Shown here: piece after piece, positions 15,649-22,395 of the stretch | How the letters are laid out: each line of letters starts with the position of its first letter | Position numbering within the stretch: position 1 is the stretch's first letter | Position numbers and translations under genes: made by a program | Source of the DNA: Candidatus Aenigmatarchaeota archaeon | Lineage (GTDB): Archaea > Aenigmatarchaeota > Aenigmatarchaeia > QMZP01 | Direction: 5' to 3' | DNA length: 35,866 bases | Assembly (NCBI GenBank): GCA_016783545.1 | Contig: JADHWJ010000002.1 | Location: 65,617 to 101,482, forward strand | The notes under the pieces: generated by a model | Seen by the model: only the letters and a program-made list of their open reading frames with translations | Database searches by the model: none | Told to the model about the DNA's origin: nothing

Positions 15649-16690
15649 CTTGCTTAAACTACATCAGTCAATTGATATCGGTCCCAACTCTTGGATATGT
15701 TTTGGTGGAAATAATTTGCATGAAGAAGTAAAATTAGCAATTGAAAGAAGTGGTAGGACACGCAAAGAAATTGTAAGGGATCTCTCTGAAAAATTCAACT
15801 GTAGTAAAGGGCCATTTGAAGAATCATTCTATAATCATAAATGGATACCAATACCAATATTAAATTTTCTTATTGATAATAGAATAATGTTCAAAAATGT
15901 CATTTTAAGAAATACAGAAAAATTAAAAGTAAATACATCAAAAGCAAAACCAATTACAGCAGTGAAAAATTTAACAATTGATTTATGTAAAATAGCTGGA
16001 GCATTTGCAGCAGATGGTAATTTACATTTCAGAATAGGGTTTCAAGGAAAATCGAAAAAACATATGAATCTTTTTGATGATTATTTTAGATTAGGTAAAC
16101 TTTATAGATTTAGAACAAACAATATCAAGTTGGCTTCAAAATTTGCTACAAAAATAAATCAGAAAAACATAAGGATGTGGCAAGATTATAATATAGATTT
16201 AACGGACGGATATAAGATATCAGTAAAAAAATATAAGAAATTAATAGAGAAAACGTTTAACTTAAATTTACCCAAATTAAGAGAATTTAGAAATGCATGG
16301 AGATTGAACTTTTCAAATAAAATTATAGCAAGATATCTAACAACATTTTTTGGTTTTCCAACTGGTAAAAAGACTATGGTTGTTAATGAACCTAAAATTA
16401 TAAAAGATAGAGGAAACAAGTTTAGAGGAGCATTCTTACAAGGTCTTCTCACATTTGATGGGTGTGTAAATAAAAGAGGTGTGGTATATTTTCTTAGTAA
16501 AAGTAAAAGATTAATTAACTCTGCAAATGAAATTATGATTAACAATAATATAAATCCGCAGATTTATAATGATATTAAAAGGGAAAGATGGCAAATAAGG
16601 CTTAGAAAAATAGACTCTGAAAAATGTTTGAAGTTCTTTGAGCCATATACGGAAAAATGGTCGAAATTAAAGGTGTATTATGGACTATAA
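15641..16690 (+). CDS. Free-standing LAGLIDADG endonuclease-like protein
   Basis: The 349-aa protein has two LAGLIDADG-like motifs, CKIAGAFAADGNL (about 111-123) and GAFLQGLLTFDGCV (about 264-277). The usual basic beta-rich segments follow each, for example RIGFQGKSKKH and VVYFLSKSKRLIN. The first acidic residue is intact (AADG); the second motif has FDG. An N-terminal region (about 25-80) contains a HTH-like stretch (SGRTRKEIVRDLSEKF). No intein splicing blocks are seen: it does not begin with Cys and has no terminal Asn with a +1 nucleophile. It is therefore not an intein. It overlaps the winged-helix gene upstream by 8 bp and gatE downstream by 11 bp. It may be a homing endonuclease or a repurposed DNA-binding relative such as a WhiA-like regulator. 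Confidence 0.82.
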   Translation: MFNLLKLHQSIDIGPNSWICFGGNNLHEEVKLAIERSGRTRKEIVRDLSEKFNCSKGPFEESFYNHKWIPIPILNFLIDNRIMFKNVILRNTEKLKVNTSKAKPITAVKNLTIDLCKIAGAFAADGNLHFRIGFQGKSKKHMNLFDDYFRLGKLYRFRTNNIKLASKFATKINQKNIRMWQDYNIDLTDGYKISVKKYKKLIEKTFNLNLPKLREFRNAWRLNFSNKIIARYLTTFFGFPTGKKTMVVNEPKIIKDRGNKFRGAFLQGLLTFDGCVNKRGVVYFLSKSKRLINSANEIMINNNINPQIYNDIKRERWQIRLRKIDSEKCLKFFEPYTEKWSKLKVYYGL

Positions 16691-18098
16691 AAAATTAGGC
16701 TTTAAATGTGGTTTGGAAATTCATCAACAATTACAAACTAAAGAAAAATTATTTTGTTCTTGTAGATCGCAACTTGCACCAAAAAATAGTCCCTTCTTAG
16801 AAATTAAAAGAAAACTAAGACCAGTTGCTGGTGAAACAGGTGAAATAGATATTGCCGCTTTACACGAGACTTTTAAAAGCAAAGATTTTATCTACAGGTC
16901 ATACCAAAACGAGTCATGTGCAGTTGAGCTGGATAGTGAGCCAATTCACTTGGTAAACACGGAGGCTCTATATATTGCACTTACAATTGCAAAAATGTTT
17001 AACTGTGAAACACCTGATGAGATACAAGTAATGAGAAAGATAGTATTGGATGGGAGTGCAGTATCCTCCTTCCAAAGGACAATGCTTGTAGGCCTAAATG
17101 GTTATATTGAAACAGGGTTTGGAAAAGTTGGTATAGAAAACGTTTATTTAGAAGAAGACGCTTGCCAGATAATAAAAAAGGAAAAACATAAGGTAATCTA
17201 TGGTCTAGATAGACTTGGAATACCACTAGTTGAGATAGGAACAACGCCTAACATACCAAATCCAGAACAGGCAAAGATTGTTGCTGAAAAAATAGGAATG
17301 ATTCTTCGTTCAACAGAAAAGGTGAAAAAAGGCCTTGGAACAATAAGACAGGATCTGAATGTTTCAATAAAAGGTGGTAACAGAATTGAAATAAAAGGTG
17401 TACAGAAATTGAATAACATTCAAAAACTTCTAGAAAATGAAGTTAAAAGACAAGAGAAAATGATATTAAAAGGGAAAAAAGTAACAATGGATGTTAGAAA
17501 GGCAGTAAATAATAAAACTAAGTTTTTGAGACCCATTCCCGGCGCATTTCGTTTGTACCCAGAAACGGATTCCATAACAATACAGATAACCAATGAAATG
17601 CTTTCTAAGATAAAAATACCTGAAATAATAGAGGATAAAATAGAAAGAATTAAAAAGAAATATAAGATAAATGATGAGATAGCAAAACAGATTGTAAAGG
17701 AGGGCAAGACAGCTCTCTTTGAGATTCTTGTAAAGGATTTTGAAATAAAGCTGATCTCAGCCACACTAACTTCTTATATGAAAGAAACAGATGTTTCTCA
17801 GAAACAGGTGCAAGATATTTTCAGTCTTTTAAAGAAGAACAAAATAAACGATCCTTCCAAAGAATCAGTTAAAGAACTTTTGGAGAGCAAGGATCCAGGA
17901 GCTATAGTAGATAAACTAAAATCTGGAGAAGATATTGATATTGAAAAGATAGTTGAAAAAGTAATCAATGAAAATCCTTCTGTAACGAAGACAGGTAGGC
18001 CTGAGAATGCCTTGATGGGTCTAGTAATGAAAGAAACCAGGGGCAAGATTCCTGGCAGTACTGTTATGAGGATTATACAGAAGAAGCTGAAAAAGTAA
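16680..18098 (+). CDS. gatE: Glu-tRNA(Gln) amidotransferase subunit E, compact form
   Basis: GatE activates Glu-tRNA(Gln) with ATP and transfers ammonia supplied by GatD. The N-terminal MDYKKLGFKCGLEIHQQL and the core motifs (ELDSEPIHLVN, KIVLDGSAVSSFQRT, YGLDRLGIPLVEIGT, RQDLNVSIKGGNRIEIKGVQ) are clear. The C-terminal YqeY-like tail (about 400-472, ending in GRPENALMGLVMKETRGKIPGS) is also present. The protein is 472 aa, whereas typical archaeal GatE is about 600-630 aa. After TMDVRKAVNNKT the sequence goes straight to KFLRPIPGAFRLYPETDS, so the AspRS-type GAD insertion domain is missing. ATG 16680 overlaps the LAGLIDADG gene by 11 bp. The stop abuts the stop of the convergent next gene. Confidence 0.93.
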   Translation: MDYKKLGFKCGLEIHQQLQTKEKLFCSCRSQLAPKNSPFLEIKRKLRPVAGETGEIDIAALHETFKSKDFIYRSYQNESCAVELDSEPIHLVNTEALYIALTIAKMFNCETPDEIQVMRKIVLDGSAVSSFQRTMLVGLNGYIETGFGKVGIENVYLEEDACQIIKKEKHKVIYGLDRLGIPLVEIGTTPNIPNPEQAKIVAEKIGMILRSTEKVKKGLGTIRQDLNVSIKGGNRIEIKGVQKLNNIQKLLENEVKRQEKMILKGKKVTMDVRKAVNNKTKFLRPIPGAFRLYPETDSITIQITNEMLSKIKIPEIIEDKIERIKKKYKINDEIAKQIVKEGKTALFEILVKDFEIKLISATLTSYMKETDVSQKQVQDIFSLLKKNKINDPSKESVKELLESKDPGAIVDKLKSGEDIDIEKIVEKVINENPSVTKTGRPENALMGLVMKETRGKIPGSTVMRIIQKKLKK

Positions 18099-18398
18099 TT
18101 ATTCAACAATTGATACTATGAGCCTTTTCAATATATCTGCATCATAGTCGCAAAATCCAATACTTGGGGCGATTTTTTCTCCTGTATTAGCCAATGCACC
18201 TGACAAACGTTCTGGTACTTCACCACCGTAAAGTTCTCTGATATCTTCTTCCACTAAAAACGGTGGAACTGAAGATGGTAATGATTTTCTCAATCTTTTA
18301 CAAAATTGTGTACCAGCTTCTATTCCAAGATCTCTAATTGTTGAGCCGTTAAGAGTTTCGTCTACATATTCACAGATATCTCTTGCATTATATGACAT
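18099..18398 (-). CDS. Hypothetical 99-aa protein
   Basis: I do not recognise this protein. It is a soluble 99-aa product with helical N- and C-terminal regions and a central Pro/Ser-rich stretch (LPSSVPPFLVEED). A strong Shine-Dalgarno (GGAGG, 6 nt upstream of the ATG) supports the start. Its stop codon directly abuts the gatE stop on the other strand. Upstream of it a gene-free spacer runs to the Lrp gene. Confidence 0.65.
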   Translation of the reverse strand: MSYNARDICEYVDETLNGSTIRDLGIEAGTQFCKRLRKSLPSSVPPFLVEEDIRELYGGEVPERLSGALANTGEKIAPSIGFCDYDADILKRLIVSIVE

Positions 18399-18636
18399 AT
18401 TTTTCCTCCTCTAATATAGAGCTTCCATACCACCACTCTTTGCCAGATAAAACCAAAAGGGGAGAGTTTTAACTCACCAATAAAACCTGAAATAAAACTT
18501 AAACATTTAACTTTCTTCAGAAATAAAGTGAGCTAATGGCCAATGACACTATCGGCTAAAAAAATAACCGAATTCATTATATGTAGTGCCTTGGTATGCG
18601 CTCATAACGTATATTTGTAAAGAAGAATATTTAAAC
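18399..18636. other. Gene-free spacer upstream of the 99-aa gene
   Basis: This is 238 bp of AT-rich sequence with no ORF or RNA gene that I can support. It contains the inverted repeat GAGTT-TT-AACTC at 18464-18475, which on the minus strand lies in the probable leader of the 99-aa gene about 65-75 nt before its ATG. TATA-like runs occur at about 18480-18505 on the minus strand. Confidence 0.4.
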
Positions 18637-19074
18637 CTATTCCTTCAGAACAATTAGAGTTTCTGTCTTACTGATTCCATGAATCCTTAAAAGAAAATTA
18701 TTATTAAACCTATTTAGTTCTTCGATATCATTTACCCTGATTTTTAATATGATATCAAACCTGCCTGTTATAAGTGAGATGTTCTCAATGGTTTTGTTTT
18801 TCTTTATCTTATCAACAAGTTCTTCTGGTGTTATATCATCATTCTTTAATCTCTCATAATCTGGTATTATAAGGGTGTATGCTGTAATACATTTACCTAA
18901 TTTCTTATAATTCAAAGAAACAGTATAGTTTTTGATAATGCCATTATTTTCTAATCTTTTTATCCTATGGTAAACTGTAGTTATGGGTACCATTAATTTC
19001 TTAGATATTTTTCTTGTTGATAGCTTTGAGTTTTCCTTAAGGATTTCGATTATTTTTTCATCTAATTTGTCCAT
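18637..19074 (-). CDS. Lrp/AsnC-family transcription regulator
   Basis: The 145-aa protein has the Lrp layout: an N-terminal HTH (MDKLDEKIIEILKENSKLSTRKISKKLMVPITTVYHRIKRLE, about 1-43) and a C-terminal RAM domain (about 60-145) with VTLIIP-like strands and TGRFDIILKIRVNDIEELNRF. The length is typical. Such proteins form octamers and often sense amino acids while controlling their own gene. A TATA-like element (AAATTTATAAATAT on the minus strand) lies about 25 bp upstream of the start. An 8-bp inverted repeat with Lrp-like spacing lies just beyond it, which fits autoregulation. Confidence 0.9.
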   Translation of the reverse strand: MDKLDEKIIEILKENSKLSTRKISKKLMVPITTVYHRIKRLENNGIIKNYTVSLNYKKLGKCITAYTLIIPDYERLKNDDITPEELVDKIKKNKTIENISLITGRFDIILKIRVNDIEELNRFNNNFLLRIHGISKTETLIVLKE

Positions 19075-19112
19075 AATAGATCATTTGATTCATATATTTA
19101 TAAATTTAACAT

Positions 19113-19139
19113 ATTTTTTCAATAATTTTACGAAAAAAT
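19113..19139. promoter_or_regulatory. Inverted repeat upstream of the Lrp gene, probable Lrp box
   Basis: ATTTTTTC at 19113-19120 is matched by GAAAAAAT at 19132-19139 with an 11-nt spacer. It lies directly upstream of the TATA-like element (about 19090-19103) of the minus-strand lrp gene. Dyads of this size and spacing are typical of Lrp/AsnC sites, and autoregulation is common in the family. The binding is inferred. Confidence 0.5.
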
Positions 19140-19381
19140 CGAAGTAAATTTTATATTACCTTTGAACAAACAAAAGAATATTCATGTTTACAATATTCAC
19201 ATTTCCAATACAGATGCTTTACGCATCTCTCCAGAGAAGAGGTAGTCTGTTTCTCAGAGCTTGAATTATAGTTAGAGTGTTTCTGATTAGTCTTTCCTCT
19301 GTCCTCATAATGAAAGGATAGCGAATGAATAAACTGTGTTTTCGACGTTTTTCGTTGTGTTGTATTGTGAAAGACTGAGAC

Positions 19382-19597
19382 ATGTTTAGGACAATCGTAG
19401 TTCTTCTAGTGATGTTTTCTGGAGTTGCGTTTGGTGGTGGTGTCGATGAACAGCGGGCTGCAGAAAACATAATAGGCTTCGTCATCTTTGGAATACCACT
19501 ATTGGTGGTATGCTTCCTCATCTTGATGGGAATAGTTATCCTCATATCCGGGGGTGGTGGAACCAGCAAGCCAAAAGACACAGGCGGCTGCCAGTGA
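19382..19597 (+). CDS. Small exported membrane protein with KPKDTGGCQ tail
   Basis: The 71-aa protein has a signal-like N terminus (MFRTIVVLLVMFSGVAFGGG), one transmembrane helix (about 29-55), a Gly-rich linker (SGGGG) and the C-terminal end SKPKDTGGCQ. I know no family. The same nonapeptide KPKDTGGCQ ends the third gene of this cassette, and the shared segment is identical at the DNA level. A terminal Cys-Gln on a flexible linker could be a modification or anchoring site, but that is speculation. A 162-codon ORF on the opposite strand covers this region; I take the plus strand as coding because of the repeated tail and the good ribosome-binding sites of the following genes. Confidence 0.55.
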   Translation: MFRTIVVLLVMFSGVAFGGGVDEQRAAENIIGFVIFGIPLLVVCFLILMGIVILISGGGGTSKPKDTGGCQ

Positions 19598-19609
19598 AAG
19601 GAGGTGTTA

Positions 19610-19726
19610 ATGAAAGACAATATACCAAAGGATTCTATTCGGAGCAGAATCTTACCTTTGGTATATATAATAAGAAATGCTCTGAAGACTTCCCTTTTAG
19701 GAAACAAGAGATGTCCACTCCAGTAA
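19610..19726 (+). CDS. Possible 38-aa basic micro-protein
   Basis: A near-perfect Shine-Dalgarno (AAAGGAGGTG) sits 3-5 nt before ATG 19610, the strongest ribosome-binding site in this neighbourhood. The 38-aa product is basic with a short hydrophobic core (RILPLVYIIRNAL) and ends KRCPLQ. It is too short for the ORF track. Its coding region contains a 45-nt hairpin, and its last 16 nt overlap the start of the next tiny gene, so it could be a leader peptide controlling that gene instead of a functional protein. Confidence 0.45.
   Translation: MKDNIPKDSIRSRILPLVYIIRNALKTSLLGNKRCPLQ
19621..19665 (+). repeat. Strong hairpin inside the micro-protein cassette
   Basis: TATACCAAAGG (19621-19631) pairs perfectly with CCTTTGGTATA (19655-19665). 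An inner stem ATTCT/AGAAT closes a 9-nt loop, with a 4-nt bulge on the 3' side. Sixteen base pairs over 45 nt make this one of the strongest dyads in the window. It lies 9 nt downstream of ATG 19610, so it could affect translation, or it could be the footprint of a mobile or recombination site. Confidence 0.75.
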
Positions 19727-19833
19727 TTATCATAGCAGCAGTGGTCTTATGGCTGATTCTGACAGGAATCCGTGAACTTGTATCCCCGAGTAGCAGAGAA
19801 AAGAAACCAAAAGACACAGGCGGCTGCCAGTAA
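19711..19833 (+). CDS. 40-aa single-pass membrane protein with KPKDTGGCQ tail
   Basis: From ATG 19711 the product is MSTPVIIIAAVV..., with one transmembrane helix (about 4-22), a polar linker (PSSREKK) and the tail KPKDTGGCQ, identical to the end of the 71-aa protein upstream. The ORF track shows it as the end of a longer frame starting at 19510, but residues before Met lack coding character and overlap the other small genes. A hairpin terminator follows 12 bp after the stop. The function is unknown. Confidence 0.55.
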   Translation: MSTPVIIIAAVVLWLILTGIRELVSPSSREKKPKDTGGCQ

Positions 19834-19845
19834 GAAGAAAGGTTT

Positions 19846-19868
19846 TGGGAGTTACCTTAAAACTCCCA
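19846..19868 (+). terminator. Terminator hairpin after the micro-protein cassette
   Basis: TGGGAGTT (19846-19853) pairs with AACTCCCA (19861-19868) around ACCTTAA. It lies between the 40-aa gene (plus) and tRNA-Gln (minus) and could serve both directions. There is no long T-run on the plus side. Confidence 0.5.
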
Positions 19869-19893
19869 TTACTATGTCAATTAAAAGGGATAA

Positions 19894-20001
19894 TAGCCCC
19901 GCCAGGATTCGAACCTGGGTCACGAGGTCCAGGGCCTCGCATACTTAGACCATAATACAGCTCAATAAGCTGAATATGTTTGACCACTGTACTACAGGGC
20001 T
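19894..20001 (-). tRNA. tRNA-Gln(CUG) with a ~34-nt insertion in the D-loop
   Basis: On the minus strand the acceptor AGCCCTG pairs with CGGGGCT. The D-stem is GTAC/GTAT, the anticodon arm CGAGG-CCCTGGA-CCTCG, and the T-arm CCAGG-TTCGAAT-CCTGG, with A73; no CCA is encoded. The anticodon is CUG (Gln), and the A1-U72 pair is the element known to mark tRNA-Gln for GatDE, whose genes are in this window. The D-loop holds an extra 34 nt between two copies of GGTC (placed at 19948-19981; boundaries can slide by 4 nt), with an internal CAGCT/AGCTG hairpin. Removal would give a normal D-loop AGTGGTCTAA. This fits a non-canonical archaeal tRNA intron, although I could not draw a strict bulge-helix-bulge. 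Position 33 is C instead of the near-universal U. Confidence 0.88.
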
Positions 20002-20023
20002 TTCTATATGATTATTGAACTAT

Positions 20024-20035
20024 TATTAATAAAAA
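20024..20035 (-). promoter_or_regulatory. TATA box of tRNA-Gln
   Basis: On the minus strand TTTTTATTAATA is centred about 28 bp before the tRNA 5' end. Just upstream lies a perfect dyad, GTTCGAA-T-TTCGAAC (20036-20050), whose sequence resembles a T-arm; it may be a regulatory site or a tRNA fragment. Confidence 0.55.
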
Positions 20036-20118
20036 GTTCGAATTTCGAACCGAATGAACGCTATGTTCGTTGATAAGAAAGCTTTTAAATCTAAAGTGTG
20101 AATATTAAATATGAATTA

Positions 20119-20188
20119 CCCAATAACAACTACACGATGATTTTGGTAGTGTTATCTGGGCTTTGTTCTTTGATTTTAACTGCCCAGA
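20119..20188 (+). promoter_or_regulatory. thrS leader with two mutually exclusive hairpins
   Basis: Hairpin 1 runs from 20119 to 20160. CCCA-ATAAC-ACTAC pairs with GTAGT-GTTAT-TGGG, 14 bp with one single-base bulge on each side and loop ACGATGATTTTG. Hairpin 2 uses TCTGGGC (20155-20161) with GCCCAGA (20182-20188), so it needs the same TGGG bases as hairpin 1. Both lie between a TATA-like TTTTAAAT (about 20084) and the thrS ATG at 20223, in a leader of about 100 nt, while most neighbours appear leaderless. Alternative pairings of this kind are typical of regulatory leaders. The regulator (ThrRS itself, tRNA or a ligand) is unknown. Confidence 0.6.
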
Positions 20189-20222
20189 AAAACGTATAAA
20201 CTTCAGAAACTAATGTGATAAT

Positions 20223-21920
20223 ATGAGACTATTAATATTACACTCGGATTTCATTGAATGGGAACCGAAAAAGAAGGCAATAAAGAATCCGGAAGAGGTA
20301 GAGAAGAAAAGGATAAGAGTAGAAGATGCTCTGGTTGTCTTCAGCTCTGTTGAAAAGGGTGATGAGAAAAACAAAAAAGAAATCATAGATAACTCTGTAA
20401 AGGCTGTTCTGGGTGTACTAAAACAGGTCAAAGCAAAGAATATTGTTGTCTATCCTTATGTTCATCTAAGTTCTAATCCAGGTGCACCTTCTGATGCACT
20501 TGATGTTGTAAAAGGAGTTGAAGAAAAACTAAAAGAAAAGAAGCTTTCTGTTTATAGAAGCCCGTTTGGATGGTATAAGTCTTTTTGTGTTTCTTGTAAA
20601 GGTCATCCATTGTCAGAGCTTTCAAGAGAGATTCATGTTCAAAAAGAGGGTTCTCAAGAGGAGGATATAGACTACAAACAGCTTCTCAGAGAGATTTCAA
20701 AATCAAAGCTTGATAGAGAAGAGCTTAAGCCAAATGATCACAGGATTCTCGGGCAAGATTTAGATCTATTTAGCTTTAGTGAGGTTGCACCAGGAATGGT
20801 TTTCTGGCATGATAAGGGCTGGATAATTTATAATGAGCTTGTTAAATTCTGGAAAGAAGAGCATAGAAAAGCAGGATATCAAGAGGTATCAACACCACAG
20901 ATATTGGATAAAAAATTATGGCAGATTTCTGGTCACTGGGAAAAATACAAGGAAAATATCTTTCTAACAGAATATGAGAAAAGATCTTTTGCAGTGAAAC
21001 CAATGAACTGTCCTGGAGGAATAATGATCTACAAGAACAAGCCCAAGTCATATAATGACCTACCATTAAGAGTTGGTGAGCTTGGTGTTGTGCACAGACA
21101 GGAGCTAAGCGGTGTACTTGCTGGTTTGTTCAGGGTTATAAAATTCACTCAGGATGATGCTCATATATATTGTACAGAAGAACAGCTGGAAGATGAAATA
21201 ATGAAGGTTGTCAGACTAACAGACAACTTTTACAAGAAGTTCAATATGCCTTATCATATTGAATTATCAACAAGGCCTGAAAAAAGAATAGGTTCAGATG
21301 AAATCTGGGATAAGGCAGAAAAAACATTGGAATCTGTTCTAAAGAAAAACAAAATAAAACATAAGATAAACAAGGGCGACGGCGCATTTTACGGCCCAAA
21401 GATAGATTTTCATGTAAAGGACTCTATGGGAAGGACCTGGCAATGCGGAACCAATCAGCTTGATTTCGCAATGCCCGAAAGATTCGACATGACATACAAA
21501 ACCAAAGATAACAAAGACAAACGACCTATAATGCTTCACAGAACTATTTACGGAAGTCTGGAAAGGTTTATTGGTATACTCTTGGAGCATACAAATGGAA
21601 ATCTTCCTTTATGGCTCTCTCCAGTACATGTTAGAGTGCTTTCTTTCACTGACAGGAACAAAAAATCAGCAGAAAAAATACACAGTCAACTTCTGGAAGC
21701 AGGTATAAGGTCTGAAGTGGATTTAAGTGATAATACTGTTGATTACAAGGTAAGAGATGCAGAATTAAAGAAAGTGCCTTTCATTGTTGTGATAGGTGAC
21801 AAAGAAGAAAAGGCAGGTACAGTAGCAGTGAGAGAAAGAGGAGTTAAGAAAGTAAAGTTTGGTGAAAAGTTGGATAAGTTTATTGAAAATGTTTCTAAGA
21901 AGATTGAGAAGAGGGAATAG
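20223..21920 (+). CDS. thrS: Threonyl-tRNA synthetase, archaeal type
   Basis: The 565-aa class II synthetase starts with the archaeal DTD-like editing domain (about 1-140; MRLLILHSDFIEWEPKKKA, VYPYVHLSSNPGAP), which removes mischarged Ser. The catalytic core follows with the Zn-binding MNCPGGIMIYK, motif 2 RVGELGVVHRQELSGVLAGLFR, TQDDAHIYC and motif 3 HRTIYGSLERFIGILLEH. The C-terminal anticodon-binding domain (about 460-565) begins near LWLSPVHVRVLSF. The length is normal for archaeal ThrRS, which lacks the bacterial TGS domain. A structured leader precedes the gene and a strong hairpin terminator follows. A degraded copy of its last 15 codons lies at 24.2 kb. Confidence 0.96.
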   Translation: MRLLILHSDFIEWEPKKKAIKNPEEVEKKRIRVEDALVVFSSVEKGDEKNKKEIIDNSVKAVLGVLKQVKAKNIVVYPYVHLSSNPGAPSDALDVVKGVEEKLKEKKLSVYRSPFGWYKSFCVSCKGHPLSELSREIHVQKEGSQEEDIDYKQLLREISKSKLDREELKPNDHRILGQDLDLFSFSEVAPGMVFWHDKGWIIYNELVKFWKEEHRKAGYQEVSTPQILDKKLWQISGHWEKYKENIFLTEYEKRSFAVKPMNCPGGIMIYKNKPKSYNDLPLRVGELGVVHRQELSGVLAGLFRVIKFTQDDAHIYCTEEQLEDEIMKVVRLTDNFYKKFNMPYHIELSTRPEKRIGSDEIWDKAEKTLESVLKKNKIKHKINKGDGAFYGPKIDFHVKDSMGRTWQCGTNQLDFAMPERFDMTYKTKDNKDKRPIMLHRTIYGSLERFIGILLEHTNGNLPLWLSPVHVRVLSFTDRNKKSAEKIHSQLLEAGIRSEVDLSDNTVDYKVRDAELKKVPFIVVIGDKEEKAGTVAVRERGVKKVKFGEKLDKFIENVSKKIEKRE

Positions 21921-21987
21921 ATATGGAAAGAAAACAAATATTCAAATCTGAAGTGTTGATCTTCTTAGTTAATTCTACAACTACTCT

Positions 21988-22020
21988 AACTGTGTGATTT
22001 TACACAGTTCATTGTTTTTC
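21988..22020 (+). terminator. Terminator of thrS
   Basis: AACTGTGT (21988-21995) pairs with ACACAGTT (22002-22009) around a 6-nt loop. CATTGTTTTTCTTT follows, giving the hairpin-plus-T-run of an intrinsic terminator about 67 bp after the thrS stop. The rest of the 220-bp gap to the next gene holds no ORF I can support. Confidence 0.7.
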
Positions 22021-22143
22021 TTTAATCAGGATTAAGAATTTAATTTTCTTGGGGCCTGGTAACCCTATAAGTGATTAAGATTCTCTTCTTGATGGATTTG
22101 CAGTGAACTTGTTTCTGGCCATGTACCTAAGGAGGTGATAAAT

Positions 22144-22380
22144 ATGGGACCAGAAAAAGAAAGATATCAAGGACCAGGTCAAGAAATAGATCATCTAGGT
22201 GATCTGCCAAGAGATGAAACATTGAGAAGGTACCCAGAAGGATCTAGAGAAATGTTAGATAGGCACTCAGTTGAACCTGAAGAAGATGATTGTCTTACTG
22301 TAAAAATATATCTTGGATCAGATGAATCTGATGAAAAAAAACCATGGTATCGATCTGTTATAGATTTTTTTATAGGATGA
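22144..22380 (+). CDS. Small acidic protein of unknown function
   Basis: A near-consensus Shine-Dalgarno (AAGGAGGTGAT) about 4 nt before ATG 22144 defines the start; the track's GTG 9 bp upstream is part of that site. The 78-aa product is highly charged and probably largely disordered (PEKERYQGPGQEIDHLGDLPRDE), with one Cys and an amphipathic aromatic C terminus (PWYRSVIDFFIG) that might touch membranes. I recognise no family. It ends in a perfect bidirectional terminator shared with the convergent peptidase E gene. Confidence 0.65.
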   Translation: MGPEKERYQGPGQEIDHLGDLPRDETLRRYPEGSREMLDRHSVEPEEDDCLTVKIYLGSDESDEKKPWYRSVIDFFIG

Positions 22381-22395
22381 GATTATTCTCATCCT
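22374..22395. terminator. Bidirectional terminator between convergent genes
   Basis: AGGATGAG (22374-22381) pairs exactly with CTCATCCT (22388-22395) around ATTATT. On the plus strand TTATTTAATTATTAT follows; on the minus strand it abuts the peptidase E stop. The stem includes the stop codon of the 78-aa gene. Confidence 0.75.

Larger units (their letters stand above)
19571..19831 (+). repeat. 25-bp exact direct repeat encoding the shared C-terminal tail
   Basis: Copies lie at 19571-19595 and 19807-19831 and begin CCAAAAGACACAGG. In both, the reading frame is PKDTGGCQ just before the stop codon (TGA in the first, TAA in the second). The repeats are more GC-rich than their surroundings. Conservation down to wobble positions suggests recent duplication or gene conversion. 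Confidence 0.8.

Noticed and set aside
16680-16700. LAGLIDADG gene as a fused intein of GatE
   Set aside because: GatE has its complete normal N terminus at 16680 in another frame, and the LAGLIDADG ORF lacks splicing blocks, so it is free-standing.
19219-19707. 162-aa minus-strand ORF
   Set aside because: It lies antisense to the small membrane genes, has low-complexity Pro/Thr/Arg content and no start signal; the plus-strand genes have signal peptides, Shine-Dalgarno sites and a repeated tail.
21923-21997. 24-aa ORF just after thrS (MERKQIFKSEV...)
   Set aside because: It has no ribosome-binding site of its own and its end runs into the thrS terminator hairpin; chance is more likely.
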